Part shown: one piece after another, positions 25,010 through 33,650 of the stretch
Layout: every line of letters begins with the position of its first letter
Position numbering within the stretch: position 1 is the first letter of the stretch
Assembly: GCF_001522585.2 (NCBI RefSeq)
Contig: NZ_CP013372.1
Coordinates: 62,001-126,000, forward strand
From: Burkholderia sp. NRF60-BP8
GTDB lineage: Bacteria > Pseudomonadota > Gammaproteobacteria > Burkholderiales > Burkholderiaceae
Length of the DNA stretch: 64,000 bases
Reading direction: 5' to 3'
Made by a program: the position numbers and the translations under genes
The notes under the pieces: model-generated
Told to the model about the DNA's origin: nothing
The model's database searches: none
The model's input: only the letters and a program-made list of their open reading frames with translations

Positions 25010-26494
25010 ATGTCCAGGAAGTCATCCATCAGCGGGTCGGCCGACCTGCAGCGCAGGCAGTGGCTCAAGGTCGCGGGTGCGTCGGTCGCGGCGGGCGGTC
25101 TTGCACTCGGCGCCGCGCGGGCGAAGGCCGATTCGGCGCCTGTCGCGGGCCAGGACGGCGACGTCGTCGATGTCGCGATCGTCGGCGCCGGGCTGGCCGG
25201 CCTGACGGCCGCGCGCGACCTGCGCTACGCGGGCTGCGAATCCTTCGTCGTGCTGGAGGCGCGCGACCGCGTGGGCGGCCGCACGCTGAACTACGACGTC
25301 GGCGGCGGCTTCGTGACCGAAGTCGGCGGCCAGTGGATCGGCCCGGGCCAGACGGCGATCGCCGATCTCGCCCGCGAGCTGGAAGTCGGCACGTTCCCGA
25401 GCTACTACGCGGGCAAGACGGTGATCCTCGGCGGCGACGGGCGCGCCGAGATCGACCTGGCTGGCACCTTCGGCACCGACGAGGCCGTCGCGGCGAAGCT
25501 CGGCAAGTTGTCGCGCGACGTGCCGTCCGGTGCGCCGTGGACGTCGCCGAAGGTCGGCGAGCTCGACCGGCTGTCGGTCGGCGACTGGCTCGCGACACAG
25601 GGCATCAAGGCGGAAGACCGGATGGGCTGGAACGCATCGATCTCGCTGTCGGGCGGCGTCGCGCCGGCGAAGATGGGGCTGCTGCACTTCCTGTCGATGA
25701 TCAACTCCGCCGATTGCGATTACGCGCAGCTCGACTCGATCAAGCACAGCGCACAGGAAACGCGGTTCGTCGGCGGCTCGCAGCGCCTGAGCATCCGGAT
25801 GGCGCAGCAACTGGGCGACAAGGTGCGGCTGTCGTCGCCGGTGCGGCGGATCGTCGGCTGGGATCGCGACGTCGTCACGTTGCAGACCGATCGCGGCACG
25901 GTGCGCGCGAAAAAGGTCGTGATGGCGCTTCACCCGGCGCTGTGCCACCAGGTGCAGTTCGATCCGCCGTTGCCTGAAAGGCGCCACGCGCTGCAGCGCG
26001 CATGGCCGGCCCATTCGCCGGCGCGCAAGACGGCGATGGTCTATCGCCGCCCGTTCTGGCGCGACAAGGGCTTGAACGGCCACATCTTCCAGACCGACGG
26101 GCCGATCTTCTGGGCTTACGACAATTCGCCGCCGGGCGGCGAGATCGGCGTGATCAACGCATTCGTCCGGAATGCGCTGATGCCGTCGGATCCGCAGGCC
26201 GCGCAGCAGATGCACGTGGATCTCTATGCGCAGGCGTGGGGCGACGAAGCGCGTGCGCCGGTGTCGTACCACGATCGCGACTGGGGGCTCGCCGACCCGT
26301 GGACGATCACGTGCGTGTCGGCGATCCCGCCCGGCTTCTGGAGCGCGCACGGCGACGCGCTGCGCGCGCCGTGCGGCAACCTGATCTGGTCGGGCACCGA
26401 GACCGCGAACATCTGGGCCGGCTACATGGACGGCGCCGTGCGCGCCGGTCACCAAAGCGCGCTTCAGGCGCTCAATGCGCTGCGTCGTGCTTAG
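25010..26494 (+). CDS. Tat-exported FAD-dependent amine oxidase-like protein (first paralog)
   Basis: A 494-aa flavoprotein of the flavin monoamine oxidase family. A Tat signal is visible (LQRRQWLKVAG, residues 13-23). The dinucleotide-binding motif VAIVGAGLAGLTAARD comes next, then VVLEARDRVGGRT and the C-terminal FAD motif WSGTETANIWAGYMDGAVRAG. Start chosen at 25010 so that the twin-arginine lies near the N-terminus. Family members oxidise amines to imines. The next gene, 10 bp downstream, encodes a diheme cytochrome c, so electrons probably go to cytochrome rather than O2, as known for nicotine oxidoreductase NicA2 with its cytochrome c. A close paralog lies at 37371. Confidence 0.88.
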   Translation: MSRKSSISGSADLQRRQWLKVAGASVAAGGLALGAARAKADSAPVAGQDGDVVDVAIVGAGLAGLTAARDLRYAGCESFVVLEARDRVGGRTLNYDVGGGFVTEVGGQWIGPGQTAIADLARELEVGTFPSYYAGKTVILGGDGRAEIDLAGTFGTDEAVAAKLGKLSRDVPSGAPWTSPKVGELDRLSVGDWLATQGIKAEDRMGWNASISLSGGVAPAKMGLLHFLSMINSADCDYAQLDSIKHSAQETRFVGGSQRLSIRMAQQLGDKVRLSSPVRRIVGWDRDVVTLQTDRGTVRAKKVVMALHPALCHQVQFDPPLPERRHALQRAWPAHSPARKTAMVYRRPFWRDKGLNGHIFQTDGPIFWAYDNSPPGGEIGVINAFVRNALMPSDPQAAQQMHVDLYAQAWGDEARAPVSYHDRDWGLADPWTITCVSAIPPGFWSAHGDALRAPCGNLIWSGTETANIWAGYMDGAVRAGHQSALQALNALRRA

Positions 26495-26504
26495 GAGAGC
26501 GAAG

Positions 26505-27164
26505 ATGAAGAAACGCATGCTGCTCGTCGCGGCGCTCGTGGCGATCGGTGCATTGCTGGCGCTCTACGGCCCGACGCTGCTCGGCTTCTATCGCCTGCAG
26601 CGCCATATCGATACGGCCGCGCAAGCCGATGACGCCGACGGCGGCCCGTGGCCGCGCGTGACCGACGCGTGCATGGGCTGCCACGGCGTGAAGGGCACGT
26701 CGCTCAGCCAGGCGTATCCGAGCCTCGCCGGCCAGCCGGCGCAATACGTGGCCGCGCAGCTTCGCGCGTTTGCGGGCGGGCAACGCACGAACCCGACGAT
26801 GGGCCCGCTCGCGATGACGATGAGCGAGGCCGAGATCACGCGTGTGGCCGGCTATTACGCGAAGCAGGCGCCGCTGGACAACCGCTATTTCAAGCCGAAT
26901 GCACGACTGCGCACGAAAGGCGAGCAATTGGTAACGGGCGGCGCATGCGCGGCCTGCCACGGTGCGCGGTTGACGGGGCAGGCGCAGTTCCCGCGGCTGG
27001 CCGGGCAGGGTTACGACTATCTGCTCGCGCAGCTCGACGCGTTCGCGATGGGCTCGCGCAGCGAGGCGACCGGCACGATGCAGCGCGTCGCGCAGGCGAT
27101 GTCGGCGGACGATCGGGCGGCGGTGGCGACCTATCTTGCGAGCCTCGCCCCCGCCAGGCAGTGA
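26505..27164 (+). CDS. Membrane-anchored diheme cytochrome c (c4-like), first paralog
   Basis: 219 aa. An N-terminal hydrophobic segment (about residues 4-22, no clear cleavage site) anchors it to the inner membrane. Two heme c sites are seen: CMGCH (56-60) and CAACH (148-152). Each is followed by a PSLAGQ or PRLAGQ motif and later Met residues as likely sixth ligands, as in cytochromes c4. The ATG at 26505 follows GGAGAGC. It likely accepts electrons from the flavoprotein encoded just upstream. Confidence 0.92.
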   Translation: MKKRMLLVAALVAIGALLALYGPTLLGFYRLQRHIDTAAQADDADGGPWPRVTDACMGCHGVKGTSLSQAYPSLAGQPAQYVAAQLRAFAGGQRTNPTMGPLAMTMSEAEITRVAGYYAKQAPLDNRYFKPNARLRTKGEQLVTGGACAACHGARLTGQAQFPRLAGQGYDYLLAQLDAFAMGSRSEATGTMQRVAQAMSADDRAAVATYLASLAPARQ

Positions 27165-27199
27165 ATCAACGGCAGCAATCGACTTCGGGAGTTCGAACC

Positions 27200-27874
27200 A
27201 TGGATCACAGATCACTTGTCCTTTGTCTTGCCAGCGCGACGCTTGCGATGACGACCGGCGTCTACGGCTTCAAGTTCGTGCGCAAGCGCAACTTCCTGCT
27301 CGGCTTCGAGTGGTGGATCGTGACGATCTCCGCGTCCAACGCGGTGATCTTCTTCGCGACCGAATCGCCGGTGTCGTACTTCATTTCGCACTTCCTCGAC
27401 GCGTTCTCGCGCGGGTTCGGGATGCCGGTGATCGCGGTCGCGGGCCTGATGGCCGTCACGCACGGCTACCGGCCGTCGCTGCGGCAGGACGTGACGCTGT
27501 TCGTGCTCGCGACGCTCGGGACGGTCGCGCTCGTGGCCGGTGTGTTGCAGCACGCGCTGCCGTACTTCTACGTGGCGATGTGGACGCTGATGTCGATCTA
27601 TCTCGCCAGCTTCGTGTGGCGGCTCGTGCGTGCCGGCCATACGCTCCATGCGCTGACGACGACGTTCGCGCTCGTCGCGTCGCAGGCGATCGCGTGCATC
27701 TACGATTTCTACAAGATTCCCGGCGAGGAAACCAACGTCGTATTCAACTTCTACGTACTGGCGTTGCTGACCTGGTCGTACCTGACCGCCGCGCTCTATC
27801 ACGCGTATTGCGCACTGGAGCGCGATGCCGGGCCCGGCAACGTGAACGCGAGCGTCCTGTCGTATCCGAAATGA
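27200..27874 (+). CDS. Polytopic membrane protein, about seven helices, unknown function
   Basis: 224 aa with roughly seven hydrophobic segments, starting with LVLCLASATLAMTTGVYGF and ending LALLTWSYLTAALYHAY. Charged loops are short and there are no cofactor motifs. It lies 35 bp after the cytochrome c gene, so it is probably in the same transcript. It could be a transporter or a membrane partner of the cytochrome, but nothing in the sequence decides this. Confidence 0.75.
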   Translation: MDHRSLVLCLASATLAMTTGVYGFKFVRKRNFLLGFEWWIVTISASNAVIFFATESPVSYFISHFLDAFSRGFGMPVIAVAGLMAVTHGYRPSLRQDVTLFVLATLGTVALVAGVLQHALPYFYVAMWTLMSIYLASFVWRLVRAGHTLHALTTTFALVASQAIACIYDFYKIPGEETNVVFNFYVLALLTWSYLTAALYHAYCALERDAGPGNVNASVLSYPK

Positions 27875-27947
27875 GTCGCGCCATCGCGGAAGCGGACGCG
27901 GCTCGCGCCGGTTGCAGGTCCGGCCGCGGCGATCGCGGAGCGCACGG

Positions 27948-28568
27948 ATGGACCGGGTTCGCCTGACCCGCGCCGAGCGGCGCGATGCGACGCGCGAACG
28001 CCTGATCGACGCCGCGCGCGCGATCTTCGCGGAGAAGGGGTATGCGGCCGCGAGCGTGGAAGACATTGCCGCGGCGGCCGGGCATACGCGTGGCGCGTTC
28101 TACTCGAACTTCCGCGGCAAGGCCGACGCGCTGTTCGAGCTGCTGCAGCGCGATCACGGCGAGGCTGCCGCGGCATTGCAGCGGATCGTCGGTTCGCATG
28201 ACCCGGCCGACGACGCGCAGCACGCGATGCTCGCGTACTGGCGAAGGGGCACGACCCGCTCTGCAGCGCGCCTGATGTGGCTCGACGCGCAGCTCCAGGC
28301 AGCGCGCGATCCGCGGTTCCGCGCGCGCTTCGGCGCGTTGCTGCGCGAGCGGCAGGCGCTCGCGGCCGCGTGCATCGACGCGTATGCGGCGCGGGCCGGC
28401 GTGTCGCTGCCGTTGTCTGCGCCGGTGCTGGCGCTCGGCCTGACCGCGCTGTGCGACGGCTTGCAGTCGTGCGTCGCGGCCGACGCGCGAAGCATGGCCG
28501 ACGCGCTGGCCGACGCGGTGCTGGTCGGCTTCGTCACGCACACGGTGTTCGACCGCGTGCGCGGATGA
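27948..28568 (+). CDS. TetR family transcriptional regulator (first)
   Basis: 206 aa. The TetR HTH is in the N-terminal third (RERLIDAARAIFAEKGYAAASVEDIAAAAGHTRGAFYSNFRGKADAL). The C-terminal ligand domain is Ala/Arg-rich helical. Start at ATG 27948; the frame reads further upstream without HTH features. It is the last gene of the first unit, 73 bp after the membrane protein, and directly precedes copy 2 of the shared element. It is a candidate regulator of the four-unit regulon. Confidence 0.9.
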   Translation: MDRVRLTRAERRDATRERLIDAARAIFAEKGYAAASVEDIAAAAGHTRGAFYSNFRGKADALFELLQRDHGEAAAALQRIVGSHDPADDAQHAMLAYWRRGTTRSAARLMWLDAQLQAARDPRFRARFGALLRERQALAAACIDAYAARAGVSLPLSAPVLALGLTALCDGLQSCVAADARSMADALADAVLVGFVTHTVFDRVRG

Positions 28569-28675
28569 AGGCGCGAAGAAGCGGCGGCCGTGCGCTGTCG
28601 TGTGCGTGTATGAAGGCCGAAAGCCGATTGTCATGACGGGCCGGCGGCGGGCGGCGACATACATTCGATCATGCA

Positions 28676-28752
28676 GACGAAACAGGGAATACCCCGTCTT
28701 TTTCTTTTCTTTATTTTTGTCATGATGACCTAACATAGTCATCATGTTCTAC
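28676..28752 (+). promoter_or_regulatory. Shared bipartite element, copy 2
   Basis: GGGAATACCCC at 28685, then a T-rich tract, then TTGTCATGATGACCTAA with ACCTA at 28728 (43 bp from the box start), then TGTTCTACT. TTGTCA (28717-28722) could serve as a -35; the -10 position (28740-28745, CATCAT) is poor. The left arm of the GACAGGG repeat is degraded here (GACGAAACAGGG). This copy also has a second inverted repeat, ATGATGAC-N8-GTCATCAT (28722-28745). The dioxygenase ATG is 84 bp downstream of ACCTA. Confidence 0.72.
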
Positions 28753-28811
28753 TGGTGGCCGGCGATGAAGGCGAACCGCCGGCCGTGGCTGAACGAATCG
28801 GGAGATGAACG

Positions 28812-29645
28812 ATGGATGCAATGACGCGCAAGGCGTTCTTCGAGGACGGAGCCGTGCTCGTGGAAGGGGTGCTCGACGACGAACAACTCGCGCAATGCCG
28901 CGCGGTGTTCGACTGGGGGATGGAGAACCCGGGGCCGATGGCGACGACGCTGCTCGACGGCACCGAATACAAGTCGCACAACGACAACGCGAACCCGTAT
29001 GCGAAGGCGCGGCTCGACGCACTGGTCGGCACGCTGCCGTTCGGGCAGTTGTTCGCCGACCTGTGGGGCTCGAAGCACGTGTGGTACTTCGCCGAAGAGC
29101 TGTTCATGAAGGCCGGCGGCAAGAGCGCACGCTCGCCGTGGCACCAGGACACGTCGTACCTGCCGTGGCAGGGGATGCATTTCGGCAACGCGTGGATCAG
29201 CTTCGAGCACGTACCGAAGCGCAATGCGCTCGAGATCGTGCGCGGCTCGCATCACGGTGTGCGGCATGACGGCACGACGTTCCAGAACGCCGACGATCCG
29301 ACCGACCCGTTGCATGGTGGCGACGTGTGGCCGCGCTTGCCGGACATCGAGGCCGAGCGCCGTGCGGCGCCGGATGCGTACGACATCCTGTCGTGGGAAA
29401 CGAAACCGGGCGACGTGCTGCTGCTTCATCCGGGCGTGCTGCACGGCGGCGGCGCGGTCGACGCCGATTTCCCCGATCGCCACACGCTCGTGCTGCGCTT
29501 TTTCGGCGACGACGCGGTGTTCAGTCCGCTGCCGGACGAAAGCCGCTCGGGATTCACGCCGGCCGGCGTGCTGTTCGTCGAGGAACTCGCCGCGCTGAAG
29601 GCCGGCGATCCGTTCCGCGCGCCGTGTTTCCGTCAACTCGTCTGA
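28812..29645 (+). CDS. Phytanoyl-CoA dioxygenase (PhyH) family protein
   Basis: A 277-aa non-heme Fe(II)/2-oxoglutarate-dependent oxygenase-like protein. The HxD iron motif is HQD at 111-113. The distal His is in LLHPGVLHGG (probably His211), and the 2-oxoglutarate-binding Arg lies in RHTLVLRFF. Members hydroxylate aliphatic or amino-acid-derived substrates; the exact substrate is not predictable. First gene of the second unit, under copy 2 of the shared element. RidA follows after 17 bp. Confidence 0.88.
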   Translation: MDAMTRKAFFEDGAVLVEGVLDDEQLAQCRAVFDWGMENPGPMATTLLDGTEYKSHNDNANPYAKARLDALVGTLPFGQLFADLWGSKHVWYFAEELFMKAGGKSARSPWHQDTSYLPWQGMHFGNAWISFEHVPKRNALEIVRGSHHGVRHDGTTFQNADDPTDPLHGGDVWPRLPDIEAERRAAPDAYDILSWETKPGDVLLLHPGVLHGGGAVDADFPDRHTLVLRFFGDDAVFSPLPDESRSGFTPAGVLFVEELAALKAGDPFRAPCFRQLV

Positions 29646-29662
29646 ACCGGGAGATTTTCATC

Positions 29663-30076
29663 ATGACAGCCACTCCGAAGCGGCAATCGATCGTGCCGGC
29701 AGCGTTCCAGCCGTGGTACGACGCGTACCACTTCTCGCCGGCGACGCGCGTCGGCGACACGATCTGGGTGTCGGGCCAGGTCGGCCTCGACGCGCAGATG
29801 CAACCGGCCGACGGCGTGCAGGCGCAGGCGCGGATCGCGTTCGAATGCCTGAAGACGATTCTCGAGGAAGCCGGCGCGAGTCTCGCTGACGTCGTCGAAC
29901 TCACGACCTTCCATACGGATCTGCAACGCGAGACCGAAGGCTTCGCCGCGGTCAAGGACGTGTATTTCCCCGACCGTTACCCGTCGTGGACGGCGGTCGG
30001 CGTCACGCAACTGGCGCTGCCGGGGCTGTGCGTCGAGATTCGCGCGGTGGCAGTGGCCGGGTCCGGCAAGGGCTGA
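29663..30076 (+). CDS. RidA/YjgF-type reactive imine/enamine deaminase
   Basis: A 137-aa RidA family protein, slightly longer than the usual 126-130 aa. It shows the family pattern GDTIWVSGQVGLD, an ECLKTILEEAGASLADVVELTTF helix and a C-terminal LCVEIRAVA strand with the conserved substrate-binding Arg and Glu. The family hydrolyses imines and enamines released by flavin- or PLP-dependent enzymes. That fits the amine-oxidase-like flavoproteins in the neighbouring units. Start at ATG 29663 with GGGAG upstream. Confidence 0.9.
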   Translation: MTATPKRQSIVPAAFQPWYDAYHFSPATRVGDTIWVSGQVGLDAQMQPADGVQAQARIAFECLKTILEEAGASLADVVELTTFHTDLQRETEGFAAVKDVYFPDRYPSWTAVGVTQLALPGLCVEIRAVAVAGSGKG

Positions 30077-30291
30077 CGGAAGGCACGAGGGTTTTTCGCC
30101 GATTCTGCGTTCCATTCGAATCGCAGTCCTGACGAAAAATACCGCAATGGCAGTCGAGCGGCAAGCGATCGGCCGGAGAAACCCCGGCCGGTGCGACCAG
30201 GTGCGACGTCGTCGTCGACTGACGGCGACGATCGAAACAAACGAGGTTTCGTCCGGAACGGGCGAGCGAAGGCGGAGCAGCAAGGAGAACC

Positions 30292-31659
30292 ATGATGAAG
30301 AAGCATCGTTTCTGGACCACGTCCGCGATCGCGGCCGCTGCATGTGTCGCGATCGGCACCGCCGTCGCGGCGGACGATCTGACGCCGGCCGGCGCCGACC
30401 GCTCGGCGAGCAAGGACGGCGCGGTGCCGGCTTATGCGGGCAAGCAGTCGCCCGACGCCGGCTGGGAGTGGGGCAAGGTGCGCGGCGATTTCTGGAAGCA
30501 TCGCAACGAGAAGCCGCTCTACTCGATCGACGCGGCGAACGTCGACAAGTATGCGGACAAGCTGTCGCCCGGCCAGGTCGCGCTGATCAAGCAGAAGAAG
30601 GGCTACCGGATGGACGTCTATCCGTCCCATCGCGAATGCCAGTTGCCGGATGCCGCCGAGCAGAACTCGAAGGCGAACCTCACGGCCGCGAAGCTGGATG
30701 CGAGCGGCGAGAACCTCGCCGCGGCCGCGTTGCCCGGCGTACCGTTTCCGCAACCCAAAAGCGGCATCGAAGCGATCCTGAACTACGAGATGCGCTATCG
30801 CGGCGAAGGCGTCGAATGGGCGCAGGTCGTCACGAGCATTTCGCCGCGCCCCGGCAGCAGTGAATGGATCGACGCGGTCGGCCCGCAGACTTTCTACTTC
30901 CCGTCGGCCAAGCTCGGCAAGACGTCGCCGCAGGACGTCGACCAGTTGAGCGCCGCCGTCTACTTCCAGATGAACTCGCCGGCCGCGCTGGCCGGGCAGG
31001 CCTTCGTCCAGCGGCAGTACTTCAACAAGGACTCGGAGACCTACTACTACTTCCCGGGCCAGCGCCGCGTGCGACGCATGCCGGCCTATACGCACGACGC
31101 GCCGTTGATCGGCTTCGAGAACCAGTACCTGATCGACGAGGCCAACATGATCAACGGCTCGCTCGACCGGTTCAACTGGAAGCTGGTCGGCAAGAAGGAA
31201 ATGCTCGTCCCGTACAACGCGTTCGGCATGTACCGGTTCAAGAGCAAGCTGCACGACGTCGCGACGCCCGACGGCCTCGCCGCGGCGAACCGTCGGTACG
31301 AGACGCACCGGGTGTGGGTCGTCGAGGCGACGCTGAAGCCGAGCGCGCGACACGTCGCGTCGAAGAAGGTGTTCTATCTCGACGAGGACAGCTGGCTTGC
31401 GCTCGTCGGCGAGGACTACGACGCGCAGGGCAAGCTGTGGAAGGTGCGGGAAAGCTACCCGATTCCGGTGTGGGAGCTCGGCGGCACCTGCGACAACGAA
31501 CCGCTCGCGCAGTACGACATGATCAACGGCCGCTACGTGTTCGATGCGTCGTCGATCGGCCAGGGCAAGGACATTCGCTGGTTCGGTCAGGCCGACGATC
31601 CGCGCTTCAAGCAGGATTTCTACACGGCGGAATCGCTGCGCTCGGTCAGCGAACGTTGA
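30292..31659 (+). CDS. DUF1329 family periplasmic protein
   Basis: 455 aa with a signal peptide (ending TAVAA-DD). The body matches DUF1329, a LolA/LolB-like lipid-binding fold (GYRMDVYPSHRECQ, then EAILNYEMRYRGEG and FYYFPGQRRVRRMP). Almost always encoded beside DUF1302, as here. Likely shuttles a hydrophobic substrate or sorts an outer-membrane component in the periplasm. A 215-bp gap precedes it; I find no fifth copy of the GGGAATACCC box in that gap, but a separate promoter is possible. Confidence 0.9.
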   Translation: MMKKHRFWTTSAIAAAACVAIGTAVAADDLTPAGADRSASKDGAVPAYAGKQSPDAGWEWGKVRGDFWKHRNEKPLYSIDAANVDKYADKLSPGQVALIKQKKGYRMDVYPSHRECQLPDAAEQNSKANLTAAKLDASGENLAAAALPGVPFPQPKSGIEAILNYEMRYRGEGVEWAQVVTSISPRPGSSEWIDAVGPQTFYFPSAKLGKTSPQDVDQLSAAVYFQMNSPAALAGQAFVQRQYFNKDSETYYYFPGQRRVRRMPAYTHDAPLIGFENQYLIDEANMINGSLDRFNWKLVGKKEMLVPYNAFGMYRFKSKLHDVATPDGLAAANRRYETHRVWVVEATLKPSARHVASKKVFYLDEDSWLALVGEDYDAQGKLWKVRESYPIPVWELGGTCDNEPLAQYDMINGRYVFDASSIGQGKDIRWFGQADDPRFKQDFYTAESLRSVSER

Positions 31660-31737
31660 CGGAGACCGGCTGACGGATACAAGGGCCGGCGCGCGCAACG
31701 ATCGTGCGCCGGCATCGAACAGGGGTGGAGGCGGATC

Positions 31738-33582
31738 ATGGAACCGGCACGGTTATTCAGGAATACTACGATATCGTTGGCGATGGCGGGCGCCGCGACG
31801 TCGAGCGCGTATGCGTACGATTTCACGGCGGGCGGCGGCGCCGTGCAGGGCTCGTGGGTGACGAACCTGACGGCGGGAGCCGGCATCCGGACCAAAAACC
31901 CGAGCTGCTCGCTCACCGGCGATCCGAACGCGTTCGGCTGCGGTGCGGGCGCGAACACGAACCAATGGGGCTACGCGGACGACGGCGACCTGAATTATCG
32001 CAAGGGCCAGCCGTTCAGCACCTACGTCAGCGCGACCAGCGAGCTGCTGCTGAAGATGCCGGGCGAAGGGTTGAAGTTCATGGTGCGCGGCACGGGCATG
32101 TACGACTTCATGGCCAGGAACACGAATCGCACGCCGTTGTCGAGCACGGCGGCCGCGCAGGTCGTCTACAACGCGCAACTGCTCGACCTGTGGGCGCAGA
32201 AGGATTTCACGATCGGCGGGCGCAACGCGCACGTGCGGCTCGGCAACCAGGTGATCAACTGGGGCGAGAGCATGTTCGCGCAAAGCGGCATCAACGCGAC
32301 GAACTCGATCGATGCGCAGAAGCTGCTGATTCCCGGCTCGCAGCTCAAGCAGGCGCTGCTGCCCGCGCCGATGGCGAGCTTCGCGGCCGACCTCTCGCAC
32401 GGGTTCAGTACCGAGGCGTATTACCAGTTCCAGTGGAACGGCAACCGCTATCCGCCGGTCGGGTCGTACTGGTCGGTGACGAACGGTTTCGGCCGCGGTG
32501 CGGAGCCGTTCACGATCAACACGAACAACCTGAACGTGACCGGGCCGAGTGCGGGCACGATCGCCAACGCGATCGGCGGACCGGGCGCGGCCGGCAACCA
32601 GGACACGCTCAACGCGATCAGGAACGGGCTCGTGAACGGCGCCTACGCCGGGCCGCCGTTCAACGACATCGGCCTGCCGAGCACGACGACCCTGCCGGCG
32701 AAATACCGGCCGCAGTTCGGCGTGAAGTTCAACTACTCGCCGCGCGCGTTCGACGCGAACTTCGCGTTCTACTACCTGAACTACACCGACAAGTCGCCGG
32801 TGCTCGCGTCGCTCGCGAACGGCACCGAGCAATGGTCGTATCTCGGCCGGCGCCAGTTGTTCGGCGTCAGCGCGAACTTCGGCGTCGGGCCGTGGGCGAT
32901 CGGCACCGAATTGTCGTACCGGCCGCGCGATGCGGTCGCGCTGTCGGGGTGCTACGGCGCGGGCGGCCCGCTCGACCTGAACACGAACGGCGTGGCCGGC
33001 GTGGACTGCCAGCAATGGGTCGACAAGAAGAAGTTTCAGTACGACATCAACGGATTGCTCGCGCTCACGCGCAGCGAGTACCCGTTCCTGAAGCTGCTCG
33101 GCGCCGATTCGGCCGCGCTGACGTGGGAACTGACGTGGATCTACTACCCGGGGCTGAGCTCGAGCGGCGTCACGCGCACGGTTGGCGGGCAGACCGTCAC
33201 GCAGGTGCCGCAGACCGGCTACCTGCCGTGGCTGAACAACGGGTCGGCGGCCGGCTATCCGATCGGGATGGGCCAGGGCACGTCGAGCTCGGTGGGCGCG
33301 ACGATCGACTTCAACTGGACCTATGACGGATCGCTGATTCCAGGCTGGCAGGTCACGCCGGGCGTGACGTTCTCCGACGGCCTGTACGGCTACACGCCGA
33401 CCTTCACCGCGAATTACATGCAGGGCGCGAAGTCGCTGAACGTCTACGTGCTGTTCAACCAGAACCCGCCGAACTGGCAGGCTGGCATCAACTTCACCGC
33501 GTTCTGGGGCGGCCACAACACGGTGGGCCAGCCTTATGCGGACCGTAATTTCGTCGGCTTGTTCGTCACGCGGAATTTCTGA
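31738..33582 (+). CDS. DUF1302 family outer-membrane protein
   Basis: 614 aa with a signal peptide (SLAMAGAATSSAYA-Y). The mature part is rich in alternating beta-strands, has many aromatic residues and ends in phenylalanine (VGLFVTRNF), the usual C-terminal BAM recognition signature. It contains the family segments NQVINWGES and YQFQWNGNRYPPVGSYWS. Probably an outer-membrane channel or assembly for a hydrophobic compound, working with DUF1329, the MmpL transporter and the YCF48-like protein encoded in the same unit. Confidence 0.9.
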   Translation: MEPARLFRNTTISLAMAGAATSSAYAYDFTAGGGAVQGSWVTNLTAGAGIRTKNPSCSLTGDPNAFGCGAGANTNQWGYADDGDLNYRKGQPFSTYVSATSELLLKMPGEGLKFMVRGTGMYDFMARNTNRTPLSSTAAAQVVYNAQLLDLWAQKDFTIGGRNAHVRLGNQVINWGESMFAQSGINATNSIDAQKLLIPGSQLKQALLPAPMASFAADLSHGFSTEAYYQFQWNGNRYPPVGSYWSVTNGFGRGAEPFTINTNNLNVTGPSAGTIANAIGGPGAAGNQDTLNAIRNGLVNGAYAGPPFNDIGLPSTTTLPAKYRPQFGVKFNYSPRAFDANFAFYYLNYTDKSPVLASLANGTEQWSYLGRRQLFGVSANFGVGPWAIGTELSYRPRDAVALSGCYGAGGPLDLNTNGVAGVDCQQWVDKKKFQYDINGLLALTRSEYPFLKLLGADSAALTWELTWIYYPGLSSSGVTRTVGGQTVTQVPQTGYLPWLNNGSAAGYPIGMGQGTSSSVGATIDFNWTYDGSLIPGWQVTPGVTFSDGLYGYTPTFTANYMQGAKSLNVYVLFNQNPPNWQAGINFTAFWGGHNTVGQPYADRNFVGLFVTRNF

Positions 33583-33650
33583 CGGCGGCGGATGGCAAGC
33601 GGCAGGTGGCAGGTGGCGTACGCCACCGGAATACATGAAGGGGTAACGTC

